64,000 bases of DNA from G963662985 sp963662985 (GTDB lineage Bacteria; Chloroflexota; Anaerolineae; Anaerolineales; UBA11579): contig OY760066.1 in assembly GCA_963662985.1 (NCBI GenBank), positions 565,748-629,747 on the forward strand, read 5' to 3'. Shown piece after piece: positions 10,350 through 19,348 of this stretch. The stretch's first letter is position 1, and every line of letters starts with the position of its first letter. The notes beneath the pieces were generated by a model that did no database searches, was not told the DNA's origin, and worked only from the letters and a program-made list of their open reading frames with translations. The translations under genes and the position numbers were made by a program.

Positions 10350-10655
10350 TTAGGATTTCTGTATTTTATTTTTAATGTCTTCAGCAACCTTAGATATATT
10401 ATCTAATTTCTCGCTAGCAAGATCCTGAGCTTGCTGTTTCATTTCTTCTAACTTTTCACTTCCGTCATTCGCAATCGAGCGTGCCTGTAATATGGTGTCG
10501 TCCATAAATTCATTCGTGCTTTCACGTAGTTCTGTGCTTTTGTTTCGGATTTTTAATCTAGTTTCTTTTCCGGATCGTGGTGCTAGAAACAACATCGTTA
10601 AAGCACTCGCCACGCCAACTAAAAAAAACCCTATTATTATCAAAAATGTTTTCAT
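10350..10655 (-). CDS. YtxH-domain protein
   Basis: 101 residues: an N-terminal membrane helix (MKTFLIIIGFFLVGVASALT) followed by the conserved LAPRSGKETR motif that defines YtxH-like proteins, then a long amphipathic helix. The ribosome site AAAGGAG precedes the ATG. YtxH proteins are general-stress or gas-vesicle-associated in other bacteria, without a settled biochemical role. A second, diverged YtxH gene lies on the other strand at 15174-15527 with the cognate motif FTPSSGKETR, so the island holds two paralogs in oppositely oriented groups. Confidence 0.85.
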   Translation of the reverse strand: MKTFLIIIGFFLVGVASALTMLFLAPRSGKETRLKIRNKSTELRESTNEFMDDTILQARSIANDGSEKLEEMKQQAQDLASEKLDNISKVAEDIKNKIQKS

Positions 10656-11359
10656 GTTTTATCTCCTTTAAATAAGTTAAATTATTTTACTTTTTTTATT
10701 CATTTCAAAATCCACAAAATATATGGGTTTGGATGATTTGGAAGAGTGCCAAAAACTTTTGAATATTTACTGCTATATCGCGCAATCGTTCAGCCAACTC
10801 TTCCTTAAAGATAAATGAATCTGCACTTATGGATATGGCTACTTGCTGACTTGACTTCAGATTGCTAATTTAGACGATGAAAAGTTTATTCGTGTTGTTT
10901 TTTCTTAATATTTTATGTGTCTTAGTTGGCGATTTAGGATGAAAATCCCAATTAAGAATAATTCTAAGTTGCACTTATGCACTTGTGTCATCATGATGTT
11001 CCATTCTTTTGCTTCTCCTACGACTTCCATTTCGAGATTATGGATTTAAACTAAGAGCAGGGATCTAATCTGAGTTATGATTCGCTATGTATACGTAGGT
11101 TTCATATAATAATCTTATAGAAAATGCTCTCAAATCACATCCAACCACCGGGGAGTATGAATCTAGTACAGTTGGGGGAATTCGCACTAATTTTAGTTAC
11201 TTTTGATACTAATATGGAAAATTACTTCTATTTAATCCACAAATAAATTTAGGGAATATATTTTTTACTATAATTAATTATATGAAGGAGAAACGTTGAG
11301 AAAATCCAACAAGTATAAAATTTCCATCAAAGCCAATTGTTAGGAGAATAAAGAGGGGG
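10656..11359. other. Gene-free interval, probable promoter region
   Basis: About 700 bases with stops in all frames and no recognisable RNA gene or repeat. It separates the minus-strand YtxH group from the minus-strand kinase/regulator pair, so the promoter of the YtxH group should lie at its left end. I could not pick out a convincing -35/-10 pair or terminator. Confidence 0.5.
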
Positions 11360-12007
11360 TTAGGAAACTAGATTATTTCTAAAGGCGAAGGTTACTGCTT
11401 CCGTCCGTGAGGTTACTTCTAATTTTGAAAGGATATTACTGACATGGGATTTGATAGTAGACGAACTCACACTCAACCTTCCAGCAATCTGGGTGTTATT
11501 CAATCCCTCAACCATCAGGATTAAAACTTCACGCTCGCGTTCCGTCAGATCGTGGCCTGGTGTTGGTGGCTGGTGGGTTGCCTGAACAAGGGCTTGGGTT
11601 ACATTGGGAGAGAGGGTTGCTCGCCCCGAATGAGCATCTCGGATTGCCCGTGCGAGTTCAACAGCGGAAATATTTTTTAACAAGTAGCCTATCGCTCCAG
11701 CTTCCAGTGCATCCTGGATAAGTTTACCATCTTTGAAACTGGTCAGTGCAATTACTTTTATATGTGGAAACTGTTGGCAGATGCTGCGGGTTACAGTCAC
11801 TCCATCTAAATCTGGCATGACCATATCCATCAATATCACATCTGGTAAAATTTCAGCACAAAGTTGGATGGCGTCTGTGCCATTTTCTGCTTCCCCTGCC
11901 AATTCCAGATCATTAAATGCTTTCAAGAAAAGGGCAAGACCTTTGCGCACCATTGTATGATCATCGACCAGCATGACGCGAATGTTTTTGGATGGCAAGG
12001 CTGTCAT
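11360..12007 (-). CDS. NarL/FixJ-family response regulator
   Basis: 215-residue two-domain regulator. The receiver domain has the acidic pair in MLVDDHTM, the phospho-acceptor aspartate in VILMDMVMPDLDG, the conserved threonine in VIALTSF and lysine in GYLLKNIS. The C-terminal LuxR-type helix-turn-helix reads LTEREREVLILMVEGLNNTQ then SSSTIKSHVSNILSKL. The start at 12007 overlaps the stop of the sensor kinase as ATGA, with AAAGGA upstream, so the two proteins are translationally coupled and almost certainly partners. A longer frame from 12037 lies inside the kinase gene and is unlikely. Targets cannot be read from sequence; the divergent dodecin side of the island is an obvious guess. Confidence 0.93.
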   Translation of the reverse strand: MTALPSKNIRVMLVDDHTMVRKGLALFLKAFNDLELAGEAENGTDAIQLCAEILPDVILMDMVMPDLDGVTVTRSICQQFPHIKVIALTSFKDGKLIQDALEAGAIGYLLKNISAVELARAIRDAHSGRATLSPNVTQALVQATHQPPTPGHDLTEREREVLILMVEGLNNTQIAGRLSVSSSTIKSHVSNILSKLEVTSRTEAVTFAFRNNLVS

Positions 12008-13566
12008 AGCTTTTCCTTTGGTGTTGAGTTTGTCCATTGGATTACGAGTTCAGTACCATGCCCAGGTTGACTGGAAATTGATAATTGAGCTCCAATTCCT
12101 TCTGCTCGCTCCCCTATTATTTTTAAGCCATAATGATTAGGATTTGTCTGTTCAATGTCAAAACCTTGACCATTGTCATGAATACACAACTCGGTCCTGA
12201 TTTTGTCGTGGGTCAGGTTTATTTCAACTAGGCTAGCTTTCGCATGTTTGGCAATATTATGGAGCGCCTCCTGGCATATTCGATAGAATGCAATCTGCAC
12301 TTCTATAGGAAGGACTACTTCTTCAGGAACATTAATAATAACAGGAATATCAATCCGACCTGAAAGTGCATTTCCCAACAAATGTAACAATTCGTTAAGA
12401 TCAGAGTCAATCAATATTGAAGGTCTAAGTTCTGCTAAAAGAGCCCGCATTTCAGCTTGTGCACTTCGAGTCAATTTGCGTAAATCCAACAATGATTTTT
12501 GTGCCAATTCAGGATCGCTTTTCCATATATTCGGCAATACCTCGGCAATAATTCCTGCTGAAAAAAGGGATTGGTTGACTGCATCATGAAGATTGTGCGC
12601 CAAGCGTTGTCGTTCTTCCAATGCAGCGAGGGCTTGAGCTTTCTCATATAATTCTTGATTGGCCATTGTTATAGCAACCTGATTTCCGACACTAAGGGAT
12701 AGGGTAGCATCATGGAATGTAAAATGATTTTTTTTCTCGCTTGCTATACCAATACAGCCAAAAATACGGTTTTTCAACCCAAACGGCACCCACATCCAGG
12801 ATTGCATCTCTTTATGTAATACCACAGCTTCATCCTTCAATAAGGAATGCAGTGCTTTTGCTTCGGGAGTCTCTGCCCCCAGATCGGCGATTATTACAGG
12901 TAGGTTGTTACTAAATAACTTTGCTAAAATTTCTGGACCATGAAGATGAATTTTTATGGGCAGGGTTTGCTTTGTCAAACGCGCACCACGTATTGCCAAA
13001 ATGACTAATGAGGAATTTTCTACCCTGAATAGCCCCCCATTTGAATATTCAATGATCTTTCCTAATTGCTCAAGTATTAAATTCGGTTGAAGTTCCATGG
13101 TAGACGCCAAGGTATGGGAAATCGCCAAAAGAGTTTTTTGTTCATGGGTTCGGATTTCTACTTTTTCGCTGACAAGTTGCTCTGCTTGATTATTATCACT
13201 GACATCCCGGATATTGCTTAAAAGGTAGGATCTGCCTTGATAGGCGAATTCTCTCCCTCGCCACTCAACAATAATTGTAGTTCCATCCTGACAATTGTGC
13301 TGCACCTGTGTAACGAGTTCGCCATTTGTTCGAAAATTCAGGATAGCCGTATTAAATGTTTTTAGACTATCTTTGTGGATCAATGTAGCAAGCGGCAAAC
13401 CAATGAAATTATTGAGCGTGTAACCATGCATCGTATAGGCAGCAGGATTTGCTTCAATCACTTGGTCAGTTACCAGATCAATGATTATCAATCCTTCAAT
13501 AGTCGCATCAAAAATATTTCGATAGAGTTTGTCATTACTTTTCTGATTTAATTTGCTCTTATTCAT
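12004..13566 (-). CDS. Soluble PAS-GAF sensor histidine kinase (HisKA_3/NarX type)
   Basis: About 520 residues without membrane segments. A PAS domain (about 10-120, with IIDLVTDQVIEANPAAYTMHG) is followed by a GAF domain (about 140-300), a HisKA_3 dimerisation helix whose phospho-accepting histidine is in RQRLAHNLHDAVNQSLFSAG, and a HATPase_c domain with N-box CQEALHNIAKHAKAS and G-boxes DNGQGFD and HYGLKIIGERAEGIG. It should sense a cytoplasmic signal (redox, gas or small ligand) and pass phosphate to the overlapping NarL-type regulator. Start uncertain: ATGs at 13593, 13578 and 13566 are in frame; I prefer 13566, which has GGGA 7 nt upstream. Confidence 0.92.
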   Translation of the reverse strand: MNKSKLNQKSNDKLYRNIFDATIEGLIIIDLVTDQVIEANPAAYTMHGYTLNNFIGLPLATLIHKDSLKTFNTAILNFRTNGELVTQVQHNCQDGTTIIVEWRGREFAYQGRSYLLSNIRDVSDNNQAEQLVSEKVEIRTHEQKTLLAISHTLASTMELQPNLILEQLGKIIEYSNGGLFRVENSSLVILAIRGARLTKQTLPIKIHLHGPEILAKLFSNNLPVIIADLGAETPEAKALHSLLKDEAVVLHKEMQSWMWVPFGLKNRIFGCIGIASEKKNHFTFHDATLSLSVGNQVAITMANQELYEKAQALAALEERQRLAHNLHDAVNQSLFSAGIIAEVLPNIWKSDPELAQKSLLDLRKLTRSAQAEMRALLAELRPSILIDSDLNELLHLLGNALSGRIDIPVIINVPEEVVLPIEVQIAFYRICQEALHNIAKHAKASLVEINLTHDKIRTELCIHDNGQGFDIEQTNPNHYGLKIIGERAEGIGAQLSISSQPGHGTELVIQWTNSTPKEKL

Positions 13567-13784
13567 TTTGGTTCCCATTTCATTATACAGCAAGATTCAA
13601 TGAATTTAATTATTCACAATATTCGCCAGAATTTAATCTCGTTTCCTGATATTCACTTTCTTCTCCCCCAAGTGGACTTGCTATAAATCCCCCGATGGAT
13701 GGTGTTCAACTTTGGTAGCTTTTCCTATACTTAAAGAACATTAACCACCTATATTAAGTAAAAACCAGAAAAAAGGAGTTTTCC

Positions 13785-13991
13785 ATGTTAGTAGCAAAAG
13801 TATCTGAAATCATCGTATCCTCTCCCAAGAGTTTTGAGGATGCAATAAAAAATGGCGTTGCCCGAGCGCATAAAACGATTAAAAATCTCAAATCAGCTTG
13901 GGTCAAGGATCAGCAAGTCCTCCTGAATGATGACGGACAAATCACAGAATATCGGGTTCAGTTAAAGATCACATTCGTTCTAGAAGAGTAA
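13785..13991 (+). CDS. Dodecin family flavin-binding protein
   Basis: 68 residues, the usual dodecin size. The pattern is standard: KVSEIIVSSPKSFEDAIKNG, then AHKTIKNLKSAWVKDQ, then ending in YRVQLKITFVLEE. Dodecins are small dodecameric cages that store or buffer flavins and are often induced in stress. A strong ribosome site AAAGGAG sits before the ATG. First gene of the plus-strand half of the island, divergent from the kinase gene across about 190 bases that must hold both promoters. Confidence 0.95.
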   Translation: MLVAKVSEIIVSSPKSFEDAIKNGVARAHKTIKNLKSAWVKDQQVLLNDDGQITEYRVQLKITFVLEE

Positions 13992-14067
13992 ACAGGAACA
14001 ATTTCGTAGAATAACTTGCCTGTATTTGAACACGGGTAAGTTTTTACCGTTTACGTAGGAGAAGAAA

Positions 14068-14463
14068 ATGATTAACTTTATCGTATGGATTATCGCAGGG
14101 GCTTTGGTCGGTTGGATAGCCAGCTTGATTATGAAGACGAATAGACGGCAGGGGCCGATTTTTGATATTATTGTTGGCATCGTGGGAGCGTTCTTAGGAG
14201 GTTACATTCTAAGTCCTATCTTCAATATCAGTACAATCAACGAAGGTAATTTTAGCCTTCCTGCTTTTTTGGTATCACTGGGAGGAGCTGTTATCCTGCT
14301 AGCGATCGACAGGTTGTTTCGTAAGATAAATGGAGTTTTAATCTTTTTCACCCTGATCCTCCTTATAATCTTACTGATCATCTATCTTTATTTCAACTGC
14401 TGGTCAATCTCTTCACCGTCACCGTTTTGCATAAACATTGGAGCTGTGCCGTTCCTAAAATAA
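14068..14463 (+). CDS. GlsB/YeaQ/YmgE-type stress membrane protein
   Basis: 131 residues. The first 85 follow the transglycosylase-associated/GlsB family: WIIAGALVGWIASLIMKT, then IFDIIVGIVGAFLGGYI. Three hydrophobic helices there are followed by an extra strongly hydrophobic helix near 90-113 and a tail with two cysteines, which is longer than the usual 80-90 residues. A TAGGAG ribosome site precedes the ATG. Family members are small inner-membrane proteins linked to acid or general stress; mechanism is unknown. Gap of 76 nt after dodecin, same strand. Confidence 0.88.
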   Translation: MINFIVWIIAGALVGWIASLIMKTNRRQGPIFDIIVGIVGAFLGGYILSPIFNISTINEGNFSLPAFLVSLGGAVILLAIDRLFRKINGVLIFFTLILLIILLIIYLYFNCWSISSPSPFCINIGAVPFLK

Positions 14464-14611
14464 TACCTATTGTATGATGTGGAGGTTTAGCCCTCCACTT
14501 ATGAATTAAGAAATCTTTCCTAACTCTCGATAGTTGTCTTTCCAAGTGGACTATTGGTAAACTATCTGGTAGTTGGATGCGCCTAGAGAGCGCAAATTGG
14601 ATGATTATTAT

Positions 14612-14983
14612 ATGACCCGTGTATACATAGCTGATGCTATCCCAGATGAGATTTCTGCCCTTCGCCTCTTGCTGAATGATTTAAAAATGGAGGTAATAGG
14701 AGAGGCAGCAGATTGGGCGATTACTTTAGCCCAGGTGCCTGAGCGCGAAATAGACATATTGCTAATTGATTGGGATTTGCTTCCTAATTCACCTTCTGTA
14801 GCAATTGAAATTCTTCGAAAAGCCTGCCCAGCTGTAATTGTTGTAATTCTCATTAGTCATCTAAATGCCCGACAGCAAGCCGCACTATCCTCCGGAGCCG
14901 ATGTATTTATTAGCAAAGGTGAATTGCCTGAACGCATGGCCATACGATTGCGCGATGTCGCAGCGAACCTTCATCAACTTTAA
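14612..14983 (+). CDS. Receiver-domain-only response regulator
   Basis: 123 residues forming a lone receiver-like domain: VYIADAIPDE at the first strand, DILLIDWDLLPNSPS around the presumed phospho-acceptor, VVILISHL at the fourth strand (a serine where Ser/Thr is expected) and DVFISKGELPE with the conserved lysine. There is no DNA-binding output domain. The first acidic pocket is degenerate (ADA rather than DD), so phosphorylation may be weak or absent. An alternative TTG start at 14573 would add 13 residues; the ATG at 14612 begins directly at the receiver fold and is preferred, though its GGA-type ribosome site is poorly spaced. Confidence 0.8.
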   Translation: MTRVYIADAIPDEISALRLLLNDLKMEVIGEAADWAITLAQVPEREIDILLIDWDLLPNSPSVAIEILRKACPAVIVVILISHLNARQQAALSSGADVFISKGELPERMAIRLRDVAANLHQL

Positions 14984-15099
14984 TGCCAACTGTCGGGTAA
15001 AGAAAATAATTCCAGTGAATAGAATTCTGCCTATAAACATAAATTAGAATTATGAAAATGCAGTGAATGAGTCTGAGCGTCGTTTCGAAACATAATTAA

Positions 15100-15155
15100 G
15101 GACACAAAGTTTTTGGTTTTTTTCTTTATAAAAAACCAAAAACTAGTGGACACAA
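15100..15155. repeat. Perfect 15-bp stem hairpin flanked by GGACACAA direct repeats
   Basis: Arms at 15108-15122 and 15130-15144 (AGTTTTTGGTTTTTT and its exact complement) enclose a 7-nt loop. The 8-mer GGACACAA sits immediately to the left (15100-15107) and again 3 nt to the right (15148-15155). As RNA it could act as a bidirectional terminator between the receiver gene and the YtxH gene; the direct repeats make a tiny inserted element an alternative reading. Confidence 0.7.
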
Positions 15156-15173
15156 CTTAAAAAGGAGAATCAA

Positions 15174-15527
15174 ATGATTAATGAAAACCAAGAATATAAA
15201 CATTCCAACTATAACTTGGCAAGCATTTTGATTGGCATACTAATCGGCGGATTGACAAGTGGTTTAACGGTGCTTTTATTCACGCCAAGTTCTGGAAAAG
15301 AAACCAGAAAGGAAATTAAAGATAAAGGCATTGAATTGCTTGATCGAACAACTGGATTTGTCGATGACATTATTGGTCAGGTGAGCTCAAAATTGAATGA
15401 TCTTACGAGTGACGCAAGTGAGAAGATAAATGAAATTAAAGAACACGGACAAAAACTAGCAATTGAACAATTGGATCATGTAACAGATGCTGCAAATGCT
15501 GGTAAAAGGGCCGTACGAAAAGCATAA
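15174..15527 (+). CDS. YtxH-domain protein (second copy)
   Basis: 117 residues: short polar N-terminus, a membrane helix near 17-42 (LASILIGILIGGLTSGLTVL), then the YtxH signature FTPSSGKETRKEIKDKG and a long helical tail with heptad-like spacing. Ribosome site AAAGGAG precedes the ATG. Paralog of the minus-strand gene at 10350-10655. The upstream hairpin at 15108-15144 insulates it from the receiver gene, so it likely has its own promoter or depends on processing. Confidence 0.87.
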   Translation: MINENQEYKHSNYNLASILIGILIGGLTSGLTVLLFTPSSGKETRKEIKDKGIELLDRTTGFVDDIIGQVSSKLNDLTSDASEKINEIKEHGQKLAIEQLDHVTDAANAGKRAVRKA

Positions 15528-15684
15528 ATCTAGCAAGATTTTGTGTCAAAGAGGCTGAGATATGAGCCAAGACAGTATCTTAGTCTACTTTTAGACATTT
15601 TTCATAAAATATATTTGTCAAATCTCACCTAGTCAATTGGCAAGGTGAATTAGTAATTATAAGTGTTTGAAAAGGAGAAATATC

Positions 15685-15843
15685 ATGTTGTGGACAATCA
15701 TCATTATTCTAGCAGTGCTTTGGTTTCTGGGTGCTTTTGGGGGAGGGATAAGCCCAAGCTTTCCGAAAACAGGCAACTGGATTCATATCCTGATCGTCAT
15801 CGTAATCATCCTAATAATATTGAATCTGACTGGTGTTCTTTAA
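15685..15843 (+). CDS. Lmo0937-family small membrane protein
   Basis: A 52-residue frame with AAAGGAG upstream of its ATG. The sequence begins MLWTIIIILAVLWFLGAFGG and ends in a second hydrophobic helix (IHILIVIVIILIILNLTGVL), matching the two-helix Lmo0937/DUF5670 family, whose members begin MLWTII. A longer overlapping frame from 15663 in another phase has no family character. Small membrane peptides of this family accompany stress genes; function unknown. Confidence 0.85.
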   Translation: MLWTIIIILAVLWFLGAFGGGISPSFPKTGNWIHILIVIVIILIILNLTGVL

Positions 15844-16099
15844 ATTTCTCAAACCTTGATGTTTTGTTTGTCAAGTTCAGATCATAGCAAGGAAGTCTTA
15901 TTTAGAAGTAAGCAGGTTGTTGTTATTTTAAAATATCAAAGGAGCAAAGGTTGTTAAATGATAGTAAGAAAGGCTATATCAGATTGAGTCTCAACATTCC
16001 CCAATACGATTGATTTGTATATGCCTTTGCAAATATCAACAACCATTTCAATTTAACAATGAATTCAATGAAGTTAATTAAAAAAACCAGGAGCAATCA

Positions 16100-17254
16100 A
16101 TGGAAAGGTTGACTTTAAATCAACTCAAGAATCTAGCACAACAAATGGCAAATCCTAGCATATCGATTTTTTTGCCAACACATCGTAATGGTCAAGATAC
16201 TCAACAAGACCCTACACGCTTCAAAAATCTTCTTCGAGAGGCAGAAAAACAGTTGCTTTGTAGCGGGACAGGTCCTCGCGAAGTGAGTGGATTACTAAAA
16301 CCTGCAGAGGCATTAATAGAGGATTCCAATTTCTGGAATCATCAGCATGATGGTTTGGCTGTATTTTTGGCACCGGATGATTTTCATTATTTTCGCCTCC
16401 CCCTCTCCGTCGAAGAATTGCTCATTATCTCTCAATCCTATTATCTCAAGCCTGTTTTACCAATGTTTACAAACAATGGACATTATTTCATTCTGGCCTT
16501 AAGCCAGAATGAAATCCGACTTTTTGAAGGAACACATTATTATGTAAGTCAAATTGATCTGCCGGAAGGAACCCCTGAGAATTTGGAAGCAACCCTTCGC
16601 TTGGATGATCCACAAAAACAATTACAGATGCATTCAGCACAAAGGAGAACAGCGCAAGGTATATCTCATGGTCAAGGACATGGCGAAGATGATCAGAAGG
16701 TCTTGATAGAGCAATATTTCAAAATGGTAGATACAAGCCTCAAAGACATCTTTCGTGAGCAACAAGCACCGCTTATTCTTGCGGGCGTCGATTATCTGCT
16801 ACCCATTTATAAGATAACTAGCGAATATGCACATATCATGCAAGCAGGGATCATAGGAAGTCCAGAACATATGAAACCCGAAGAATTACACAAACAGGCC
16901 TGGCCGATCGTAGAAGCGCACTTCCACCAACAAACGGTAAAAGCCTTGGAGCAATATCAACAGCTTGCAAGCACAGAAAAGGCAATAGATAATTTTGATG
17001 AAATTGTCAGGGCTGCATTTATTGGGCGTGTTGATAAGCTTATCATATCCGATGAGGCTCAGGTTTGGTGGGGAGTATTTAATCAACAAACCGGTCAAGT
17101 TACTCATTGTTCGGAACAGCAGAGCATACTACATAACCTCGCGCTCTTAGACTTTGCGGCGATGCAAACCCTTCAAAATAGTGGGGTGGTTTTTAGCCTA
17201 TCCCAAATTCAAATGCCCACGGACTCGCCCATTGCTGCGGTGTTGCGCTATTAG
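16100..17254 (+). CDS. Bacterial archaeo-eukaryotic release factor-like (baeRF) protein, Balon-related
   Basis: 384 residues, the usual length for baeRF3/baeRF7-type proteins, which are bacterial relatives of eRF1/aRF1. Typical marks: SIFLPTHRNG near residue 22, FLAPDDFHYFRLP near 90, the loop HGQGHGEDDQKV near 190 that occupies the position of the family's HGQG motif, and APLILAGVDYLLPIY near 230. There is no membrane segment or signal. The related protein Balon binds the ribosomal A site in stressed cells; a similar dormancy role here is inference, strengthened by the HPF-like gene 41 nt downstream. Ribosome site CAGGAG precedes the ATG. Confidence 0.85.
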   Translation: MERLTLNQLKNLAQQMANPSISIFLPTHRNGQDTQQDPTRFKNLLREAEKQLLCSGTGPREVSGLLKPAEALIEDSNFWNHQHDGLAVFLAPDDFHYFRLPLSVEELLIISQSYYLKPVLPMFTNNGHYFILALSQNEIRLFEGTHYYVSQIDLPEGTPENLEATLRLDDPQKQLQMHSAQRRTAQGISHGQGHGEDDQKVLIEQYFKMVDTSLKDIFREQQAPLILAGVDYLLPIYKITSEYAHIMQAGIIGSPEHMKPEELHKQAWPIVEAHFHQQTVKALEQYQQLASTEKAIDNFDEIVRAAFIGRVDKLIISDEAQVWWGVFNQQTGQVTHCSEQQSILHNLALLDFAAMQTLQNSGVVFSLSQIQMPTDSPIAAVLRY

Positions 17255-17295
17255 ATTTGGCATTTTATTTCAAACAAGAGAGACTCAAGGAGAAT

Positions 17296-17628
17296 ATGAT
17301 GGATAAAGCAAGGTTTCAAATTGAATTTAATAATGAAATTGATGATGTGAAGAAAAGTGAGAATAAATCCTACGCCCTAGCCGTAGGCCGGCGAAGTGAT
17401 CTCGCTGAAGAGCACAATGACATTTATGGGGCTGTTGTTAACTTGAAACAATCTACCAAAGAACATCAGACATCGTATATATCCGAAGTGACGATTATCG
17501 TTTATATGGGATCAGATCATATCGCAGCTACCGAAAAAGGTGAGAATTTTCAAGCCACACTTGAAGGTGCTTTACATGCGGTTGAACGACAAGTTCGTGA
17601 GCGCCGTAAACAACAGAGAAATTATTAA
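17296..17628 (+). CDS. HPF/RaiA-like ribosome hibernation factor
   Basis: About 110 residues in the size class of short hibernation-promoting factors. The fold pattern fits: an N-terminal strand (FQIEFNNEI), SDLAEEHNDIYGAVVNLKQS, then EVTIIVYMGSDHIAATEKGE and FQATLEGALHAVERQVRERR, the last two matching the conserved beta-strand and basic helix of S30AE proteins. AAGGAG precedes tandem ATGs at 17296 and 17299. It should bind the small subunit and block mRNA/tRNA sites in resting cells. Divergence is high, so the family call is less sure than for its neighbour. Confidence 0.72.
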   Translation: MMDKARFQIEFNNEIDDVKKSENKSYALAVGRRSDLAEEHNDIYGAVVNLKQSTKEHQTSYISEVTIIVYMGSDHIAATEKGENFQATLEGALHAVERQVRERRKQQRNY

Positions 17629-17707
17629 ACTACGCTTATCGAATATACTTTAAAAAAGAAAGAGAAAAATTGCAGCTACTTAAAAAGCCTGCAGAAGGAG
17701 TACAAGC

Positions 17708-18193
17708 ATGAATAATACCCAATCCTTTAATTTTACTTGTAAAACATGCGGCGGTCATGAATTAACTGTTTTTCATGTTTGGAATATTCTAGCTGGGCCT
17801 GAAAGTGAAAGCTGGCAAGAATGGGGACGACTTGAGGCAAATCATCAATGGCACTTTAAATTCAAGGAAAAGATAGAGAACAATAAAGAAGAAGATAAAG
17901 AAGAAGTTTTTCGAAGAAACTTTATTACATATACTAAAGCCAATTCTTCTCCCAAACCGAAAAATGATGACATATTCGAGCCTCATTATAATTCGGGAAA
18001 TGACAAGTTTTATGTTAAATGCGCAAGTTGTGATCGCGAGATTATATTTGGCTGGTCAAAACCAAACCGTGGAGGGGGTATATTTCCGGTGGAATGTTCT
18101 GACTTCATTCCTGGGGAAATTTGGCCAGAACCCAGATATTTAGAATTTTGGCATAAACACAACTGGTTAAACGATGAGGATGGGCAGACTTAG
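17708..18193 (+). CDS. Uncharacterised zinc-ribbon-like protein
   Basis: 161 residues with two CxxC knuckles (CKTCGG near residue 11 and CASCDR near 109) that could chelate one zinc, separated by a charged lysine/glutamate stretch. The C-terminal part is rich in tryptophan and proline (EIWPEPRYLEFWHKHNW). I do not recognise a named family. GAAGGAG precedes the ATG. Position between the hibernation pair and the chaperone operon suggests a stress-linked role but nothing in the sequence proves it. Confidence 0.7.
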   Translation: MNNTQSFNFTCKTCGGHELTVFHVWNILAGPESESWQEWGRLEANHQWHFKFKEKIENNKEEDKEEVFRRNFITYTKANSSPKPKNDDIFEPHYNSGNDKFYVKCASCDREIIFGWSKPNRGGGIFPVECSDFIPGEIWPEPRYLEFWHKHNWLNDEDGQT

Positions 18194-18340
18194 TCGCGGG
18201 TCGGTATGATATTTTCTGTCCTAAAGTTCATCCAATGCCTAAAGAAGATCAACTGCTGAGCTGTTGTGAAACCTAAATAAAAGAAAATATCAATGCTACT
18301 TATAATAATAGGAAGTCCATGAATAATAAAGGGTTAAAAA

Positions 18341-19348
18341 ATGAATAACAAAACAACTAAAAAAGCGCCTGTGGACTTTATAGATTATTATGAAATATTA
18401 AGTATTCCACCAGATGCTGATAAAAAGCTCATTCAAAAAACATTTCGCCAATTAGCCCGCAAGTTTCATCCCGATGTAAACCCGGGTAATAAGGAAGCAG
18501 AAGAAAATTTTAAGATAATCAATGAGGCTAATCAAGTTCTCTCGGATGAGAAACAACGTAAGAAGTATGATAAATTACGGGCGGAATACCAACATTGGCA
18601 ACAGATGGGCAACCAGCAACAAGATTTCGATTGGCAAAATTGGTCAAATCAGCCTAGTCAAGAAGAATATAATTACTATGCGAGTGCAGAAGATCTTGAA
18701 GATCTCTTTGGAAACGCATCCCCTTATTCTGACTTTTTCACAAATAATTTTAGTCAAGCGTATAGGAGTAGCAGCAGGCGAAATTCAACGCCTAGCCCGC
18801 GTCGAGGTCGAGATATTGAATACGAAGTTGAACTAAACCTAGAAGAGGCTTTTCATGGTGGAGAGCGTCTGCTGGAAATTGACAAGCACCGCATCAAGGC
18901 CAAAATTCCACCTGGTGTGCGCACAGGCTCACGTATTCGTCTGGCAGGTCAAGCGGAACCAGGCCAAAACGGTGGTTCGGCTGGAGATCTCTATTTAATT
19001 ATTCATGTCAACCCAAATGAAACCTTTGAGCGCGAAGGGGATAACTTGCACCTTGTTGTGCCCGTCGATATCTTTACCGCTATTGCAGGAGGTGAAGTTC
19101 GCATCCCTGCTATTGGACGACCATTAAATCTCAAAATTCCGCCCCGTACCAATGCCAACCGTATTTTTCGCATTCGTGGCAAAGGTATGCCCCACTTACG
19201 TGACCCAAAAATACGCGGTGATCTATTCGCCCGAGTAATTCTTGTACTGCCCGAATCATTAAGCGACCAAGAAGTCAGCAGTATTCGCGATTTGGAAGTT
19301 TCCCGCTCAAATCGTTCAGAAGTAAAACCTGATGAGGTAAAAGTATGA
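18341..19348 (+). CDS. cbpA: CbpA-type DnaJ co-chaperone
   Basis: 335 residues. J domain at about 13-78 with the Hsp70-stimulating HPD in FHPDVNPGNKEAEENF, a linker rich in Gln/Ser/Tyr (about 85-150), then the two beta-barrel client-binding domains: YEVELNLEEAFHGGERLLEI, PPGVRTGSRIRLAG, GDLYLIIHV, and RIRGKGMPHLRDPKIRGDLF. There is no cysteine-rich zinc domain, so it is CbpA-type rather than classical DnaJ. The stop overlaps the cbpM start by ATGA, showing an operon with cbpM and clpB. Confidence 0.93.
   Translation: MNNKTTKKAPVDFIDYYEILSIPPDADKKLIQKTFRQLARKFHPDVNPGNKEAEENFKIINEANQVLSDEKQRKKYDKLRAEYQHWQQMGNQQQDFDWQNWSNQPSQEEYNYYASAEDLEDLFGNASPYSDFFTNNFSQAYRSSSRRNSTPSPRRGRDIEYEVELNLEEAFHGGERLLEIDKHRIKAKIPPGVRTGSRIRLAGQAEPGQNGGSAGDLYLIIHVNPNETFEREGDNLHLVVPVDIFTAIAGGEVRIPAIGRPLNLKIPPRTNANRIFRIRGKGMPHLRDPKIRGDLFARVILVLPESLSDQEVSSIRDLEVSRSNRSEVKPDEVKV

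Noticed and set aside
15663..15887. A 74-codon frame from a GTG at 15663
   Set aside because: It overlaps the Lmo0937-type gene in another phase; the 52-residue frame has the ribosome site, the ATG and the family sequence.
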